Shown here in pieces: positions 26,676 through 35,216 of a DNA stretch of 64,000 bases (positions are counted from its first letter, which is position 1; the number at the start of each line of letters is the position of its first letter). This DNA is from Candidatus Bathyarchaeota archaeon (GTDB taxonomy: Archaea; Thermoproteota; Bathyarchaeia; Bathyarchaeales; Bathycorpusculaceae), in assembly GCA_026014745.1 (NCBI GenBank), contig JAOZHS010000002.1:620001-684000 (forward strand), read 5' to 3'. The notes under the pieces are model-generated. The model searched no databases and had not been told where the DNA came from. It was given only the letters and a program-made list of their open reading frames with translations. The position numbers were made by a program, and so were the translations under genes.

Positions 26676-28010
26676 ATGCATAAGCGTCTTGTTTTAGGTG
26701 CCAGCGCATGCTTAATTGTTATCGTAGTTTCTGCTTCGCTGGTACTCTATGCAGAGACACTTACACCTCATTATGATACCGCTGATGGGGACAGTATCGT
26801 TTGGCAGGTTGGGTTAGAACATTTTGTGGATGATTTTGCCGTTGCAGATGGAAGAGTGTTCATAGCAGAGACCAGTGGGGGCGGTTTGCAGGGTTACGAC
26901 GCGAACAATGGGCAGTTGCTTTGGAATCAAAGTATAGCGGGCACTCAAGTTGCTGCGTTTGACGGCAAAGTGTATGTTGCAACAAATGGGCTTAACGTAG
27001 ACCAAGTTAATGAGCGTACAGGTGAAATTGAAAATTCTTATGGCGTTTTAGGGGATGAATTTTCATACAAGTGGAGCCCCACGTTATTCATCGCTGACAA
27101 CAAATTGTTTGCATCCCACGGCAGCAGCATTGCCGTGTACAGTTTGGAGACTAACCAAGAACTCTGGTCCAATTTCATGCAGCATGAAGTGATTGGCGGC
27201 GCGAGCAACGCTTTGTCTAATAGCACTTACATCTATGTCCACTACAATCCTAATCGGGCGGCAACTTACCGTTTGAACCCCAATAGTGGAGATGAAATCT
27301 GGAAATATTCAGGCTCCACAGGTGCACCGATAACGTCAGGACAGCAGGTAATTTTGTGGAATTCTTTACCCAGTGAACTAATCATCAATGGAAGCATTCC
27401 GCAACAATACACAATGGTTTGTTTAGACGTTAACAGCGCAGAAAAACGCTGGGATTTTAACACAACCTCAAGCATCTTTGAACCCATCATACGCGAAGAC
27501 GTGGTTTTGTTTGCTGCACATGACGGCTATTTTTACGCATTAAACATCTCAGATGGCAGTCTAAAATGGAAAATCAACGTTGACCCCCTTGACGTTATCA
27601 AGAACTCAGCCTCTATCAGAGGGGTTTACTTTTTCGAGAGGACAGCAAAACCGTTGCTTGATGCGGAAAATCAATCAGTCTATTGGACGCTTATTCGAAC
27701 GGATATCGTCAAACATTATACCACAGAAGAGAGCAGTCCAGCAGGCATGGTTATTGCAGTGGATTTGCAAAATGCCAGCACCAAATGGTATACACCCCTC
27801 AACAGCAGCGCTGCATGTGTTGGCAATGGGGAGATGGCTTTGCTAAACAATCGACTGTTCGTCAGCGGCAATGCAGGTTTGCTGTGTTTAAACGCAGACT
27901 CAGGGGGTTGCCTGTGGGAGAGAAGCTTTGACCACTACGTCAACATACCCATAGTTTATGGAAACAGAGTGTTTGTGACTGCTGACACATACGTCATATC
28001 GTACAAATGA
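26676..28010 (+). CDS. membrane-anchored PQQ-type beta-propeller protein
   Basis: 444 residues. An N-terminal helix (about 8-26, 'LGASACLIVIVVSASLVLY') acts as signal anchor. The rest is a PQQ-like propeller with blade motifs 'LQGYDANNGQLLWNQS', 'VYSLETNQELWSN', 'CLDVNSAEKRWDF' and 'ALNISDGSLKWKIN'. Such propellers are scaffolds for binding or, with a cofactor, dehydrogenases; no PQQ-binding or haem motif is seen, so it is more likely structural. Shine-Dalgarno GAAGGG precedes the ATG. A larger double-propeller relative is at 49.8 kb. It follows the YggU gene by 34 bp. Confidence 0.83.
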   Translation: MHKRLVLGASACLIVIVVSASLVLYAETLTPHYDTADGDSIVWQVGLEHFVDDFAVADGRVFIAETSGGGLQGYDANNGQLLWNQSIAGTQVAAFDGKVYVATNGLNVDQVNERTGEIENSYGVLGDEFSYKWSPTLFIADNKLFASHGSSIAVYSLETNQELWSNFMQHEVIGGASNALSNSTYIYVHYNPNRAATYRLNPNSGDEIWKYSGSTGAPITSGQQVILWNSLPSELIINGSIPQQYTMVCLDVNSAEKRWDFNTTSSIFEPIIREDVVLFAAHDGYFYALNISDGSLKWKINVDPLDVIKNSASIRGVYFFERTAKPLLDAENQSVYWTLIRTDIVKHYTTEESSPAGMVIAVDLQNASTKWYTPLNSSAACVGNGEMALLNNRLFVSGNAGLLCLNADSGGCLWERSFDHYVNIPIVYGNRVFVTADTYVISYK

Positions 28011-28096
28011 AGCCAAATTCCTGGGTGAATGCTGTCTCAAAAAGCAAGCACATAAGTTAAAATTACCTAAAAACAGACGGCTTATTGTGATTATTT

Positions 28097-28531
28097 ATGA
28101 AAGCTGATAGCAAAACGCAAAACGAAGTAACCTCCACGCTTAAGCAAATGTTTGATGCTTACCAAAAAAGAGACCTAACAGCCATGTTAGCAGTTGTAGC
28201 GCCCGACAAGGACGTGATAGTTATCGGTTCAGGCGCCGACGAACGCTCCCTTGGTCCTGAAGAATTCGGCAAAAGCGCCAAACGCGACTGGGCACAATCC
28301 GAAACCGCATCAATCAACCTTGGAGACACCAAAGTATCCATGGCAGGCGTGATTGCATGGTTTGCCGCGGACGTTACTTTCCAATTCGCCATCAGAGGAG
28401 AACAATCCAAGTTGCCAGGACGCTTAACAGGTGTTATGGAGAAGCGTGAGGGTAAGTGGCTGTTGATGCAGATGCATTTCTCTACGCCCAGTAGCCAGCA
28501 GCAACAGGGACAATCATGGCCCCAAGCATAA
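28097..28531 (+). CDS. SnoaL/NTF2-like protein
   Basis: 144 residues. 'LKQMFDAYQKRDLTAMLAVV' then 'VIVIGSGADERSLGPEEF' and 'WFAADVTFQF' followed by 'RLTGVMEKREGKWLLMQMHFS' are the ordered elements of the SnoaL_3/DUF4440 NTF2-like fold. These small alpha+beta barrels bind or isomerise small molecules, but many have no known ligand. The extended Gln-rich tail (SSQQQQGQSWPQA) is unusual. The gene is isolated on the plus strand between the propeller and PEP carboxylase genes. Confidence 0.82.
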   Translation: MKADSKTQNEVTSTLKQMFDAYQKRDLTAMLAVVAPDKDVIVIGSGADERSLGPEEFGKSAKRDWAQSETASINLGDTKVSMAGVIAWFAADVTFQFAIRGEQSKLPGRLTGVMEKREGKWLLMQMHFSTPSSQQQQGQSWPQA

Positions 28532-28711
28532 TGGGGGACCTATCGAAAATCGAAATATCCCTTTTAAATAGAAAACGAGTATTGTTCGTTTAAGCAGGAA
28601 AGGAGAGAAAGGAGAAAGATAAGCGAGGGACTTACACCCTCATCCCCCAACCACAACTTTTAGAGCCGAAAGTGACTGTTTCAGGGTATTTTTCGCGTCA
28701 GATATCTGTAA

Positions 28712-28722
28712 AATTAAAATAA
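28712..28722 (+). promoter_or_regulatory. TATA-like element of PEP carboxylase
   Basis: An AT-rich TTAAAATAAA lies about 25 bp before the ATG at 28740, the spacing of a leaderless archaeal transcript. An earlier CTTTTAAAT (about 28560) and a purine-rich AGGAAAGGAGAGAAAGGAG stretch (about 28596-28615) have no open frame behind them and remain unexplained. Confidence 0.45.
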
Positions 28723-28739
28723 ACCGTGTTTAAACTCTC

Positions 28740-30353
28740 ATGGAGCAAATTAGGATAGAAAACTCCATGAGCAGCCCAAACGAATATCGAAATATCCCCA
28801 AAACCATGTCCACCCAGCACCCCGACAACGCCAACGTGCCCGAGTGGAACAAAGACGAAGTCATCAACGGCAACGCCGAGGTTATGGAGGCATATTACGC
28901 ATATAGCAATCTGGGCTGTCAAGAAGTCATGTGGGACAGCGAAGGCAAAGACACCGACACCCGCGTCGCCCGCAAACTCGTCCAAAAATACTGGGACTAC
29001 TTTGCAAGCCACACCATCGGCGAAGACGTATTCCTCACATACCGTATCCCAAACCCCAAAATCGAGGGCGCCGAGAAAAAAATCATAGTTGAAACCTTAC
29101 AGAACATCCCAGTCGCCTACGACGTGGCTTCGCTGGTTTACAAACGGGAAGTTGCCCCAATCTTTGAAGTTATCCTTCCGTTCACAACGGAAGCTAAAGA
29201 AATCATCATGCTCTACAACTACTACAAAAAAGCCATCGTCGAAGCCCAAGACGCCACCCTCTACGAGGGAACCACCGTCAAAGACTGGATAGGCAACTTC
29301 AACCCCAAAGCCATCCAAGTCATCCCCCTAGTCGAGGACTACGACAGCATCCTCCACGTAGACAAAATCGTGGCACCCTACCTTAAAGCCTTCAAACCCC
29401 GCCAGCAACGGGTCTTCATCGCACGCAGCGACCCCGCACTCAACTACGGCTTCATCTCCGCAGTGTTGCTCACCAAAATCGGGCTTAGCAAACTAAAAGC
29501 ACTCGAAAAACAGCAAGACACAGAAATCCACCCGATTCTTGGCGTAGGTTCAAAACCGTTCCGTGGTCACCTTTCACCAGATAACATTGACAATTTCCTC
29601 GAAGAATACCGAGGCTTATCCACCGTCACTATCCAATCCGCCTTCCGCTACGATTACCCCCAAGAACAAGTCAAAGAATGCATCCAAATCCTCAACCAAC
29701 GTCTCCCCAACGGCACCCCCCACATCATAGAAGACGAAGACCACGAAATCCTAACGACGATTTTAGAGAAGTGCCGAATACAATACGAACGCCAAATCGA
29801 GGTCATGGCGCCCTTTATCAACAGCGTCGCAGCATACGTGCCACAACGTAGAGCCCGCAAACTCCACATTGGACTCTTCGGATATAGCCGATGCGTCGCA
29901 GGCGTTTGCTTACCCCGAGCCATATCCTTCGCAGCTGCACTCTATAGCGTCGGGTTCCCTCCAGAATTCATAGGAGCCAAAGCACTCGCTGAACTTAACG
30001 ATCAAGAATGGACTACCCTAAACAAGCACTACCTCAAAATGCACTCTGACCTCAAACTTGTCGGCGAATACGTCTCAATCGGCAACCTAAACATGCTCCT
30101 TGAAATGAGCCACGCAGTCGCCAAACGCTCAGGTATGGCAGAAGACAAACTCAAGGAAGCCATCACCACAGCTATAGAAGACCTCAACACCGTCGAACAA
30201 AAACTCGGCATCAAACTTGGACCCAAAGGTGTAGCTCAGCGTAAACATGAAAACTTCACCAACAACTTCCTACTCTCCTACCTACAAAAACAGGATACAG
30301 AAGCAAAAACGGCGCTCACAGAATCGGCGAAACTAAGAAAATGCCTCGGCTAG
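28740..30353 (+). CDS. ppcA: phosphoenolpyruvate carboxylase, archaeal type
   Basis: 537 residues, close to the usual about 500 of archaeal PEPC (less than half of the bacterial enzyme). Diagnostic stretches: 'NIPKTMSTQHPDNANVPEW' at the N-terminus, 'EVMWDSEGKDTDTRVARKL' supplying PEP/metal ligands, 'FIARSDPALNYGF', 'ILGVGSKPFRGHLSPDN' and 'TIQSAFRYDYP'. The enzyme fixes bicarbonate on PEP to give oxaloacetate, an anaplerotic step feeding the partial TCA cycle; aconitase lies 6 kb on. The start is ATG 28740, with ATG 28767 (MSSPNEYRN) possible, since the family conservation begins after it. Cytosolic. Confidence 0.95.
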   Translation: MEQIRIENSMSSPNEYRNIPKTMSTQHPDNANVPEWNKDEVINGNAEVMEAYYAYSNLGCQEVMWDSEGKDTDTRVARKLVQKYWDYFASHTIGEDVFLTYRIPNPKIEGAEKKIIVETLQNIPVAYDVASLVYKREVAPIFEVILPFTTEAKEIIMLYNYYKKAIVEAQDATLYEGTTVKDWIGNFNPKAIQVIPLVEDYDSILHVDKIVAPYLKAFKPRQQRVFIARSDPALNYGFISAVLLTKIGLSKLKALEKQQDTEIHPILGVGSKPFRGHLSPDNIDNFLEEYRGLSTVTIQSAFRYDYPQEQVKECIQILNQRLPNGTPHIIEDEDHEILTTILEKCRIQYERQIEVMAPFINSVAAYVPQRRARKLHIGLFGYSRCVAGVCLPRAISFAAALYSVGFPPEFIGAKALAELNDQEWTTLNKHYLKMHSDLKLVGEYVSIGNLNMLLEMSHAVAKRSGMAEDKLKEAITTAIEDLNTVEQKLGIKLGPKGVAQRKHENFTNNFLLSYLQKQDTEAKTALTESAKLRKCLG

Positions 30354-30462
30354 TCGCATCAGCAACACCCGTTAGAACCTATCACTAACCAGAAGCAAAA
30401 CCACTACACTTTCTCTTTAAATTCCCATTTTGGGACTCTTTTTACGATTTATACTTACATAC

Positions 30463-30525
30463 GGAGGGGCAGGTCTCTGAAGTGACCTCCAACTTGAGGT
30501 TGGCTGTTGGTTTCCTGTCCTTTTT
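30463..30525 (+). ncRNA. candidate small structured RNA upstream of ftr
   Basis: Within the 293-bp gap before ftr: a TATA-like ATTTATAC (about 30448) is followed by a block with several foldable parts (AGGTC...GACCT; CCAAC-ttgag-GTTGG; GGGGCAGG facing CCTGTCC) and a TTTTT run at 30521-30525. ftr itself has another TATA-like element at about 30607-30614. This suggests a short independent transcript rather than an ftr leader; some of these stems are mutually exclusive and no known RNA family is recognised. Confidence 0.3.
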
Positions 30526-30646
30526 AGGTTGACGAGAAGGGAGTGTTTGGGTTTGTTTTTGTCCAGAATCGGTCAAGTTGAAAGCTTAAAATTCATGAAA
30601 ACTCTTAAATTATACAAAAGCCCACTCAAGAGGCAAGGTCTCTTCA

Positions 30647-31660
30647 ATGTCGAATAACTCTAAGGTTGAAATCCAAAGTTACGATGAAACCCAGAAGATG
30701 TTTTACGTCAAATCGCCCTCCGGCGAGGTTGTACAGGTACAGGACACCTTTGCAGAGATGTTCCCGCTTTGGGCAAGCCGCATCCTCATCACCGCCCAAA
30801 ACGAGAAATGGGCACAAATCGCCGCGTCCGTAACCACTGGGTTCGCCACAAGCGTCATCATGGCGCCCGCAGAAGCCGCCATCGAACGCTACGTACCCGC
30901 CGACCAAACCCCCGACAAACGCCCCGGCGTACTGGTACAAATCTACAATAGAGACCGATTCGAACTCAAACACCAACTCATGCAACGCATCGGGCAATGC
31001 ATCATGACCTGCCCCACAACCACCGCATTCAACGGTTTAACTGGCAAACGCGTCCTCGCCGTCGGCAGCAGCCTCCGTTACTTTGGAGACGGCTGGCAGA
31101 AGAAAGCCCTAGTCGGCGGACGAAAATGTTGGAAAATCCCCGTTATGGAAGGCAACTTCTTCGTAGAAGACGGATTCGGCGCCATGGAAGGCGTCGCCGG
31201 CGGCAACTTTATGATATTCGCTAAAACTCAAGAGCAAGGCTTAGTCGCTTCTGAAGCAGCAGTCGAAGCCATACGCGCCAACGCCCCCGATGTCATAATG
31301 CCCTTCCCAGGAGGCGTATGTCGCAGTGGCAGCAAAGCAGGCTCACTCAAATACAAAATGAAAGCCTCCACCAACCAAGCCTACTGTCCCACCCTGCGCA
31401 CCATCGTGCCCGACACCGTGGTTCCCGAAGGCGTAACCAACGTCTACGAGATCGTCATGAACGGCTTAACGCTGGACGCCATCAACAAAGGCATGGCTGA
31501 AGGCGTCTTAGCATCGCTGTCTTGCCCTGGAATTGTAAAAATCTCCGCAGGCAACTACGGCGGCAAACTCGGTCCTTTCAAGGCGTTTCTGCGTGATACA
31601 ATCGGCGCACCCGCCCCAGCGGTTCCTGAAGCACCACCGGCAAAAAAGGCTAAAGCCTAA
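30647..31660 (+). CDS. ftr: formylmethanofuran:tetrahydromethanopterin formyltransferase
   Basis: 337 residues. The core is unmistakable Ftr: 'VQDTFAEMFPLWASRILIT', 'TTGFATSVIMAPAEAAIE', 'QTPDKRPGVLVQIY', 'IGQCIMTCPTTTAFNGL' and 'LRYFGDGWQKK', with the usual C-terminal 'ISAGNYGGKLGPFKAFL'. It transfers the formyl group between methanofuran and H4MPT in archaeal C1 metabolism (methanogenesis or the H4MPT Wood-Ljungdahl methyl branch). About 30 residues precede the normal N-terminus and an Ala/Pro/Lys tail (PAPAVPEAPPAKKAKA) follows; both are extra compared with the about 297-residue family norm. ATG at 30647 with TATA-like AAATTATA about 33 bp upstream. No other C1 gene is adjacent. Confidence 0.95.
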   Translation: MSNNSKVEIQSYDETQKMFYVKSPSGEVVQVQDTFAEMFPLWASRILITAQNEKWAQIAASVTTGFATSVIMAPAEAAIERYVPADQTPDKRPGVLVQIYNRDRFELKHQLMQRIGQCIMTCPTTTAFNGLTGKRVLAVGSSLRYFGDGWQKKALVGGRKCWKIPVMEGNFFVEDGFGAMEGVAGGNFMIFAKTQEQGLVASEAAVEAIRANAPDVIMPFPGGVCRSGSKAGSLKYKMKASTNQAYCPTLRTIVPDTVVPEGVTNVYEIVMNGLTLDAINKGMAEGVLASLSCPGIVKISAGNYGGKLGPFKAFLRDTIGAPAPAVPEAPPAKKAKA

Positions 31661-31737
31661 CCCCGGTTTTTGGTCGCAACTTTTATTTGAGTCCTGTTAG
31701 CGTAAGTTATGCGGATTAACCAGTTAGTGAAGAAAGT

Positions 31738-33000
31738 TTGAGTACAGAAAAAAAGTCGTCTTTGGAGCTGTTTAGGCTAAGAAAAACAATCGATGCCCTA
31801 GCCCGCAAAGAAGGCAGCCACACCGAACTCATCACCATCTATGTGCCGCCCGACAAGCAAATCAGCGATGCCCTCAACCTGCTCCGCAACGAGTACGGCA
31901 CCGCCAGTAACATCAAATCTAACGTGACCCGCAAAAACGTGCTTGACGCCATTGTGAAGGCACAGCAGAAACTCAAACTCTTCAAAGACCCCGGAGAAAA
32001 GGGCATAGTTATCTTCACCGGCGCATTGCCTCAAGAGGGCGGTGGACCGGGCACAGAACGCATGGAGTCCTATGTGATTGTGCCACCGGAGCCTATTCGG
32101 ATTTTCCTTTATCGATGTGATAGCCGTTTTCACACGGAGCATCTGCAGGAGATGTTGCGTGAGAAGGAGGCTTATGGAATTTTGCTGGTGGATGCCAATA
32201 ACGCCACCATCGCCACGTTGCAAGGCAAACACCTCAACATTATAATGCAGATGCATTCAGGTGTTACGGGCAAGACCCGTGCGGGTGGCCAGTCAGCGCG
32301 TCGGTATGAGCGTCTTCGCGACATGCAACTAAACGAGTATTACGGTCGTGTGGCGCATCATGCAGATGAAGTGTTTTTGCCAATCGACAACCTCAAGGGC
32401 ATCATCCTTGGCGGTCCGGGTCCCACGAAGTATGATTTCCAGAAGGGTAATTACCTCAATTATCAGTTGCAAAACAAAATCCTTGACGTCGTGGACACCG
32501 CATATGTGGAGGAGCAGGGCGTGAAGGAAGTGGTGGATAAAGCGCCTGATATCATGAAAAAAGTCCGCTACATTGAAGAGAAAGAAATCATGCAGAAATT
32601 CCTCTACGAAGTCGGTCACGACAGTGGGCTTATTACTTATGGTGAAGCCGAGGTGCGTCGGTTAATGAATAGTGGCGCCGTGCGGCTGGTGCTGCTCTCT
32701 GAAGAGGTAGATTTGGTGCGTGTCATCGTGAAATGTAGCGCCTGCAACTATGAGGAGCAACATACAGTCAAAGGTAAAGACCTTGCCGCGTTTGAGCAGG
32801 GTCTAGTCGGCAAACCCTGCGGCGGTTGTCAAGCTCCCTCGCTCACAGTTGTGGATAAAAAAGACCTCGTGGACGACCTCGCCGAACTCTCACAACTAAC
32901 AAACACCGACATCGAAGTCATTTCAACCGAAACCGAAGAAGGGCAGATGCTCAAAAACGCGTTTGGCGGCATAGCAGCCTTCCTACGATTCAAACTCTAA
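31738..33000 (+). CDS. prf1: peptide chain release factor aRF1
   Basis: 420 residues, full length for archaeal/eukaryotic class-1 release factor. Domain 1 contains the stop-codon-reading 'TASNIKSNVTRKNVL' (NIKS). Domain 2 has the catalytic 'KTRAGGQSARRYERLR' (GGQ, peptidyl-tRNA hydrolysis). Domain 3 includes a zinc-binding mini-domain with 'CSACNYEEQ' and 'CGGCQAPSL'. It decodes all three stop codons at the ribosome and works with the aIF/ABCE1 recycling system. The start is TTG (31738) just after a GAAGAAAG site; no better codon is near. Confidence 0.97.
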   Translation: MSTEKKSSLELFRLRKTIDALARKEGSHTELITIYVPPDKQISDALNLLRNEYGTASNIKSNVTRKNVLDAIVKAQQKLKLFKDPGEKGIVIFTGALPQEGGGPGTERMESYVIVPPEPIRIFLYRCDSRFHTEHLQEMLREKEAYGILLVDANNATIATLQGKHLNIIMQMHSGVTGKTRAGGQSARRYERLRDMQLNEYYGRVAHHADEVFLPIDNLKGIILGGPGPTKYDFQKGNYLNYQLQNKILDVVDTAYVEEQGVKEVVDKAPDIMKKVRYIEEKEIMQKFLYEVGHDSGLITYGEAEVRRLMNSGAVRLVLLSEEVDLVRVIVKCSACNYEEQHTVKGKDLAAFEQGLVGKPCGGCQAPSLTVVDKKDLVDDLAELSQLTNTDIEVISTETEEGQMLKNAFGGIAAFLRFKL

Positions 33001-33241
33001 AACCGTTCTGATTTGCTGACAGAGGACTCACCCTCCCTTTTTGAGGTATAACGAGACAGGATTTCAACTGATTTTCAACATATTATTGGATAGGTTTTCA
33101 GCCAATACCGACCTACCCCTCTTAGTGTTCTGCGCCGCGATGAATTTATTGGGGCAGCCAAATACGGGGGCTAACGGATTTTTTACATCTGAGGTTGTGT
33201 TTATGAGGTTGTACGCAAATATTGAGTTGAAGGTTTAAGCT

Positions 33242-34072
33242 ATGTCAGCGCAGGTTAATTGGCAACAGATTTTCGCTGAATTGAAAGTTAACATTTGGGA
33301 GGCAGTTAAACCCTGCCTTTGCTCGCTAAAGTCGCCTTTGCCAGATTTGGGTGTGGGCGCAGGCGGAGACCGAACCAAACCCGCAGATTTAGCGGCAGAA
33401 GGCGCCATTGTTGACACACTCCAGCGCTGGGGGATCTCATTTACGTTGGTGAGTGAGGAATCTGGCATCCAAGCCTATGGCGCCAAAGCAGAATCGTGCT
33501 ATGTGACGACTGACCCCATCGACGGAACCACCAACCTCATGCACGGGTTACCTTTCTACGCCGCATCCATCGCAATCTCGGACAAACCCATGCTTGCCGA
33601 GGTGCATGCCGCTATGGTTGCAGACTTTATCCATAATCAAACCTACACGGCAATCCGTGGAGCAGGCGCCTACCGCAACGGCACGCCCATTCATACATCC
33701 AAAATTGTGTCACTTGATGACGCCGTAGTAGGCTTAGATGTCAACACTTACAAAACTAAACCCAACATCCCCACTTTTGCAGCTATAATTGAGAACACTA
33801 GGCATACTAGGCATTTTGGCGCTAATGCGTTGGAGGTCTGCTACGTTGCGGATGGTTCAACGGATGGGTTTGTGGATTTTAGGGGCAAAATACGCACCAC
33901 TGATGTCGCCGCAGGCTTTCTAATCCTTAAAGAGGCAGGCGGAATAGTGTCTGACCCAAAGAATCAGCCCATAAATGTTCCCTTAGACCCCAAGCAGACC
34001 CTTGACTTCATCGCATCCGCCAACATGGAAATCCATAAAGCACTATTGGGTCTGGTCAAACCAAATGTTTAG
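33242..34072 (+). CDS. inositol monophosphatase / fructose-1,6-bisphosphatase family enzyme
   Basis: 276 residues. Metal sites: 'VSEESG' (about 72), 'DPIDGTTNLMHGLPFYAASIA' region (about 91-110, quoted in part) and 'RTTDVAAGFLILKEAGG' near residue 220, the last metal-ligand Asp. This is the archaeal IMPase/FBPase-IV type, dephosphorylating inositol-1-phosphate and/or fructose-1,6-bisphosphate in gluconeogenesis or inositol-lipid synthesis; which one cannot be told. Shine-Dalgarno GAAGGT lies before the ATG. The phosphoesterase gene begins inside its last codons, so the two are translationally coupled. Confidence 0.93.
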   Translation: MSAQVNWQQIFAELKVNIWEAVKPCLCSLKSPLPDLGVGAGGDRTKPADLAAEGAIVDTLQRWGISFTLVSEESGIQAYGAKAESCYVTTDPIDGTTNLMHGLPFYAASIAISDKPMLAEVHAAMVADFIHNQTYTAIRGAGAYRNGTPIHTSKIVSLDDAVVGLDVNTYKTKPNIPTFAAIIENTRHTRHFGANALEVCYVADGSTDGFVDFRGKIRTTDVAAGFLILKEAGGIVSDPKNQPINVPLDPKQTLDFIASANMEIHKALLGLVKPNV

Positions 34073-34907
34073 TCTGCTGCTACCCAACCCAGCCGCCATG
34101 GCAAAAACCCCCCAAACCAAAACCCTTCTTATCTCTGACCCACACCTCGGCTGGGAACTCGAACTCCAAGAAAAAGGCATACACGTCCCCAGCCAAACCC
34201 AGAAACTCCAAACCAAACTAACCGCAATCCTAGAAGAATACAAACCCGACAAACTAACCATCCTTGGCGATGTCAAGTACACGGTGGTATCTAGTGAACA
34301 TGCGGAGTGGCGGGATATCCCCGAATTCTTCCATCAACTCCAAACCCACGTCAAAGGCATTTCGGTGGTGCGGGGCAACCATGACGCTAACCTTGAACCG
34401 CTTCTCCCAGAAAACGTGGAACTCCTCCCCGCTACGGGGGCAGTGATTGGTGATGTGGGGGTGTTTCATGGGCATAAGTGGCCTTCGCCTGCGCTTTTAG
34501 GCTGCAAAACCTTGGTTATGGGGCATCTGCATCCTGTGGTGGTTTTCCTTGACCCTGCAGGGTTTAAGTTGACGCGGCAGGTTTGGATGCGAGCAACCAT
34601 TGACACTGAGGCGTTGGGAAAGGTTTTGCTCACCAAGCAGGGCGTTAAGGTTGAAGGTTCAGTTGGGGAGACACTACAGAAGCATTATGGCGTCAAATTA
34701 CGGGCGCAGGAGCTCTTTATTATGCCCAGCTTCAACGATTTTTTGGGTGGCAGACCCATAAACGAGACGCGTCCCAGAAAAGAAAGCGGCGCCGAAGCCC
34801 TCATCGGACCCGTGCTGCGTTCCGAAGCGGTAGATGTGGATAATTCGGAGCTTTACCTATTAGACGGCACATACCTAGGGACGCTTAACCAATTACGAAA
34901 ATTATGA
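34065..34907 (+). CDS. calcineurin-like metallophosphoesterase (COG1407 type)
   Basis: About 280 residues. Metal motifs in order: 'LISDPHLGW' (DxH), 'TILGDVKY' (GDxx), 'VVRGNHDAN' (GNHD) and 'VFHGHKWP' / 'VMGHLHPVV' (GHxH). These form the two-metal phosphoesterase active site. 'LLPNPAA...KTLLISDPHLGWE' matches the usual N-terminus of the COG1407 family, so I chose the ATG at 34065, which overlaps the preceding gene by eight bases; the frame continues upstream to 34002, and ATG 34098 is an alternative. The substrate of COG1407 proteins is not firmly known; some are linked to nucleic-acid processing in other archaea. Confidence 0.88.
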   Translation: MFSLLLPNPAAMAKTPQTKTLLISDPHLGWELELQEKGIHVPSQTQKLQTKLTAILEEYKPDKLTILGDVKYTVVSSEHAEWRDIPEFFHQLQTHVKGISVVRGNHDANLEPLLPENVELLPATGAVIGDVGVFHGHKWPSPALLGCKTLVMGHLHPVVVFLDPAGFKLTRQVWMRATIDTEALGKVLLTKQGVKVEGSVGETLQKHYGVKLRAQELFIMPSFNDFLGGRPINETRPRKESGAEALIGPVLRSEAVDVDNSELYLLDGTYLGTLNQLRKL

Positions 34908-35000
34908 CTACCCTCGGATTTCTCGGTCAGGTTGGCCGCTTCATAGACTCAAACGAAAGAGCGGCATGGATTGATGATTTCGTGCGAGACACGCCAACTC

Positions 35001-35025
35001 TTATATGTGCCACATAACATATGGC
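35001..35025 (+). promoter_or_regulatory. TATA box with overlapping operator-like dyad of the RHH gene
   Basis: TTATAT (35001-35006) is followed at 35009-35025 by GCCACATA-a-CATATGGC, a mostly symmetric 17-mer, about 30 bp before the ATG at 35055. This placement suits autoregulation by the ribbon-helix-helix protein encoded there. Confidence 0.5.
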
Positions 35026-35054
35026 TAACATAGTTTAAGGGAGAGAAACAAAAA

Positions 35055-35210
35055 ATGAAACTTGTAACAGTCTTATTGCCAGAGGCGTATCTGGAAGGTT
35101 TAGATGAACTCGTCCGAGCAAACATGTACCCCAGCCGAAGCAGCGTCATCCGAAGCGCAGTTCGAGACCTGCTCAAAAAAGAACTCTGGGAAAACAAACG
35201 CGGAAGATAA
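35055..35210 (+). CDS. ribbon-helix-helix (CopG-type) regulator, 51 aa
   Basis: A complete 51-codon gene. 'MKLVTVLLPEAYLEGLDELV' is the N-terminal strand and first helix, then 'MYPSRSSVIRSAVRDLLKKE' is the turn and second helix of the ribbon-helix-helix fold; the S/R-rich turn followed by a hydrophobic helix is characteristic. These proteins bind DNA as dimers through the N-terminal strand. The leader 'AAGGGAGAGAAAC' supplies a Shine-Dalgarno site. No partner toxin is adjacent, and the upstream dyad makes autoregulation plausible. It lies convergent to pyrF, six bases away. Confidence 0.85.
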   Translation: MKLVTVLLPEAYLEGLDELVRANMYPSRSSVIRSAVRDLLKKELWENKRGR

Positions 35211-35216
35211 CCGCGC

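Noticed and set aside
33041-33238. 65-codon plus-strand frame between aRF1 and the phosphatase gene
   Set aside because: No ribosome site, no family, and composition unlike the neighbouring genes; it runs up to the next gene's ribosome site.
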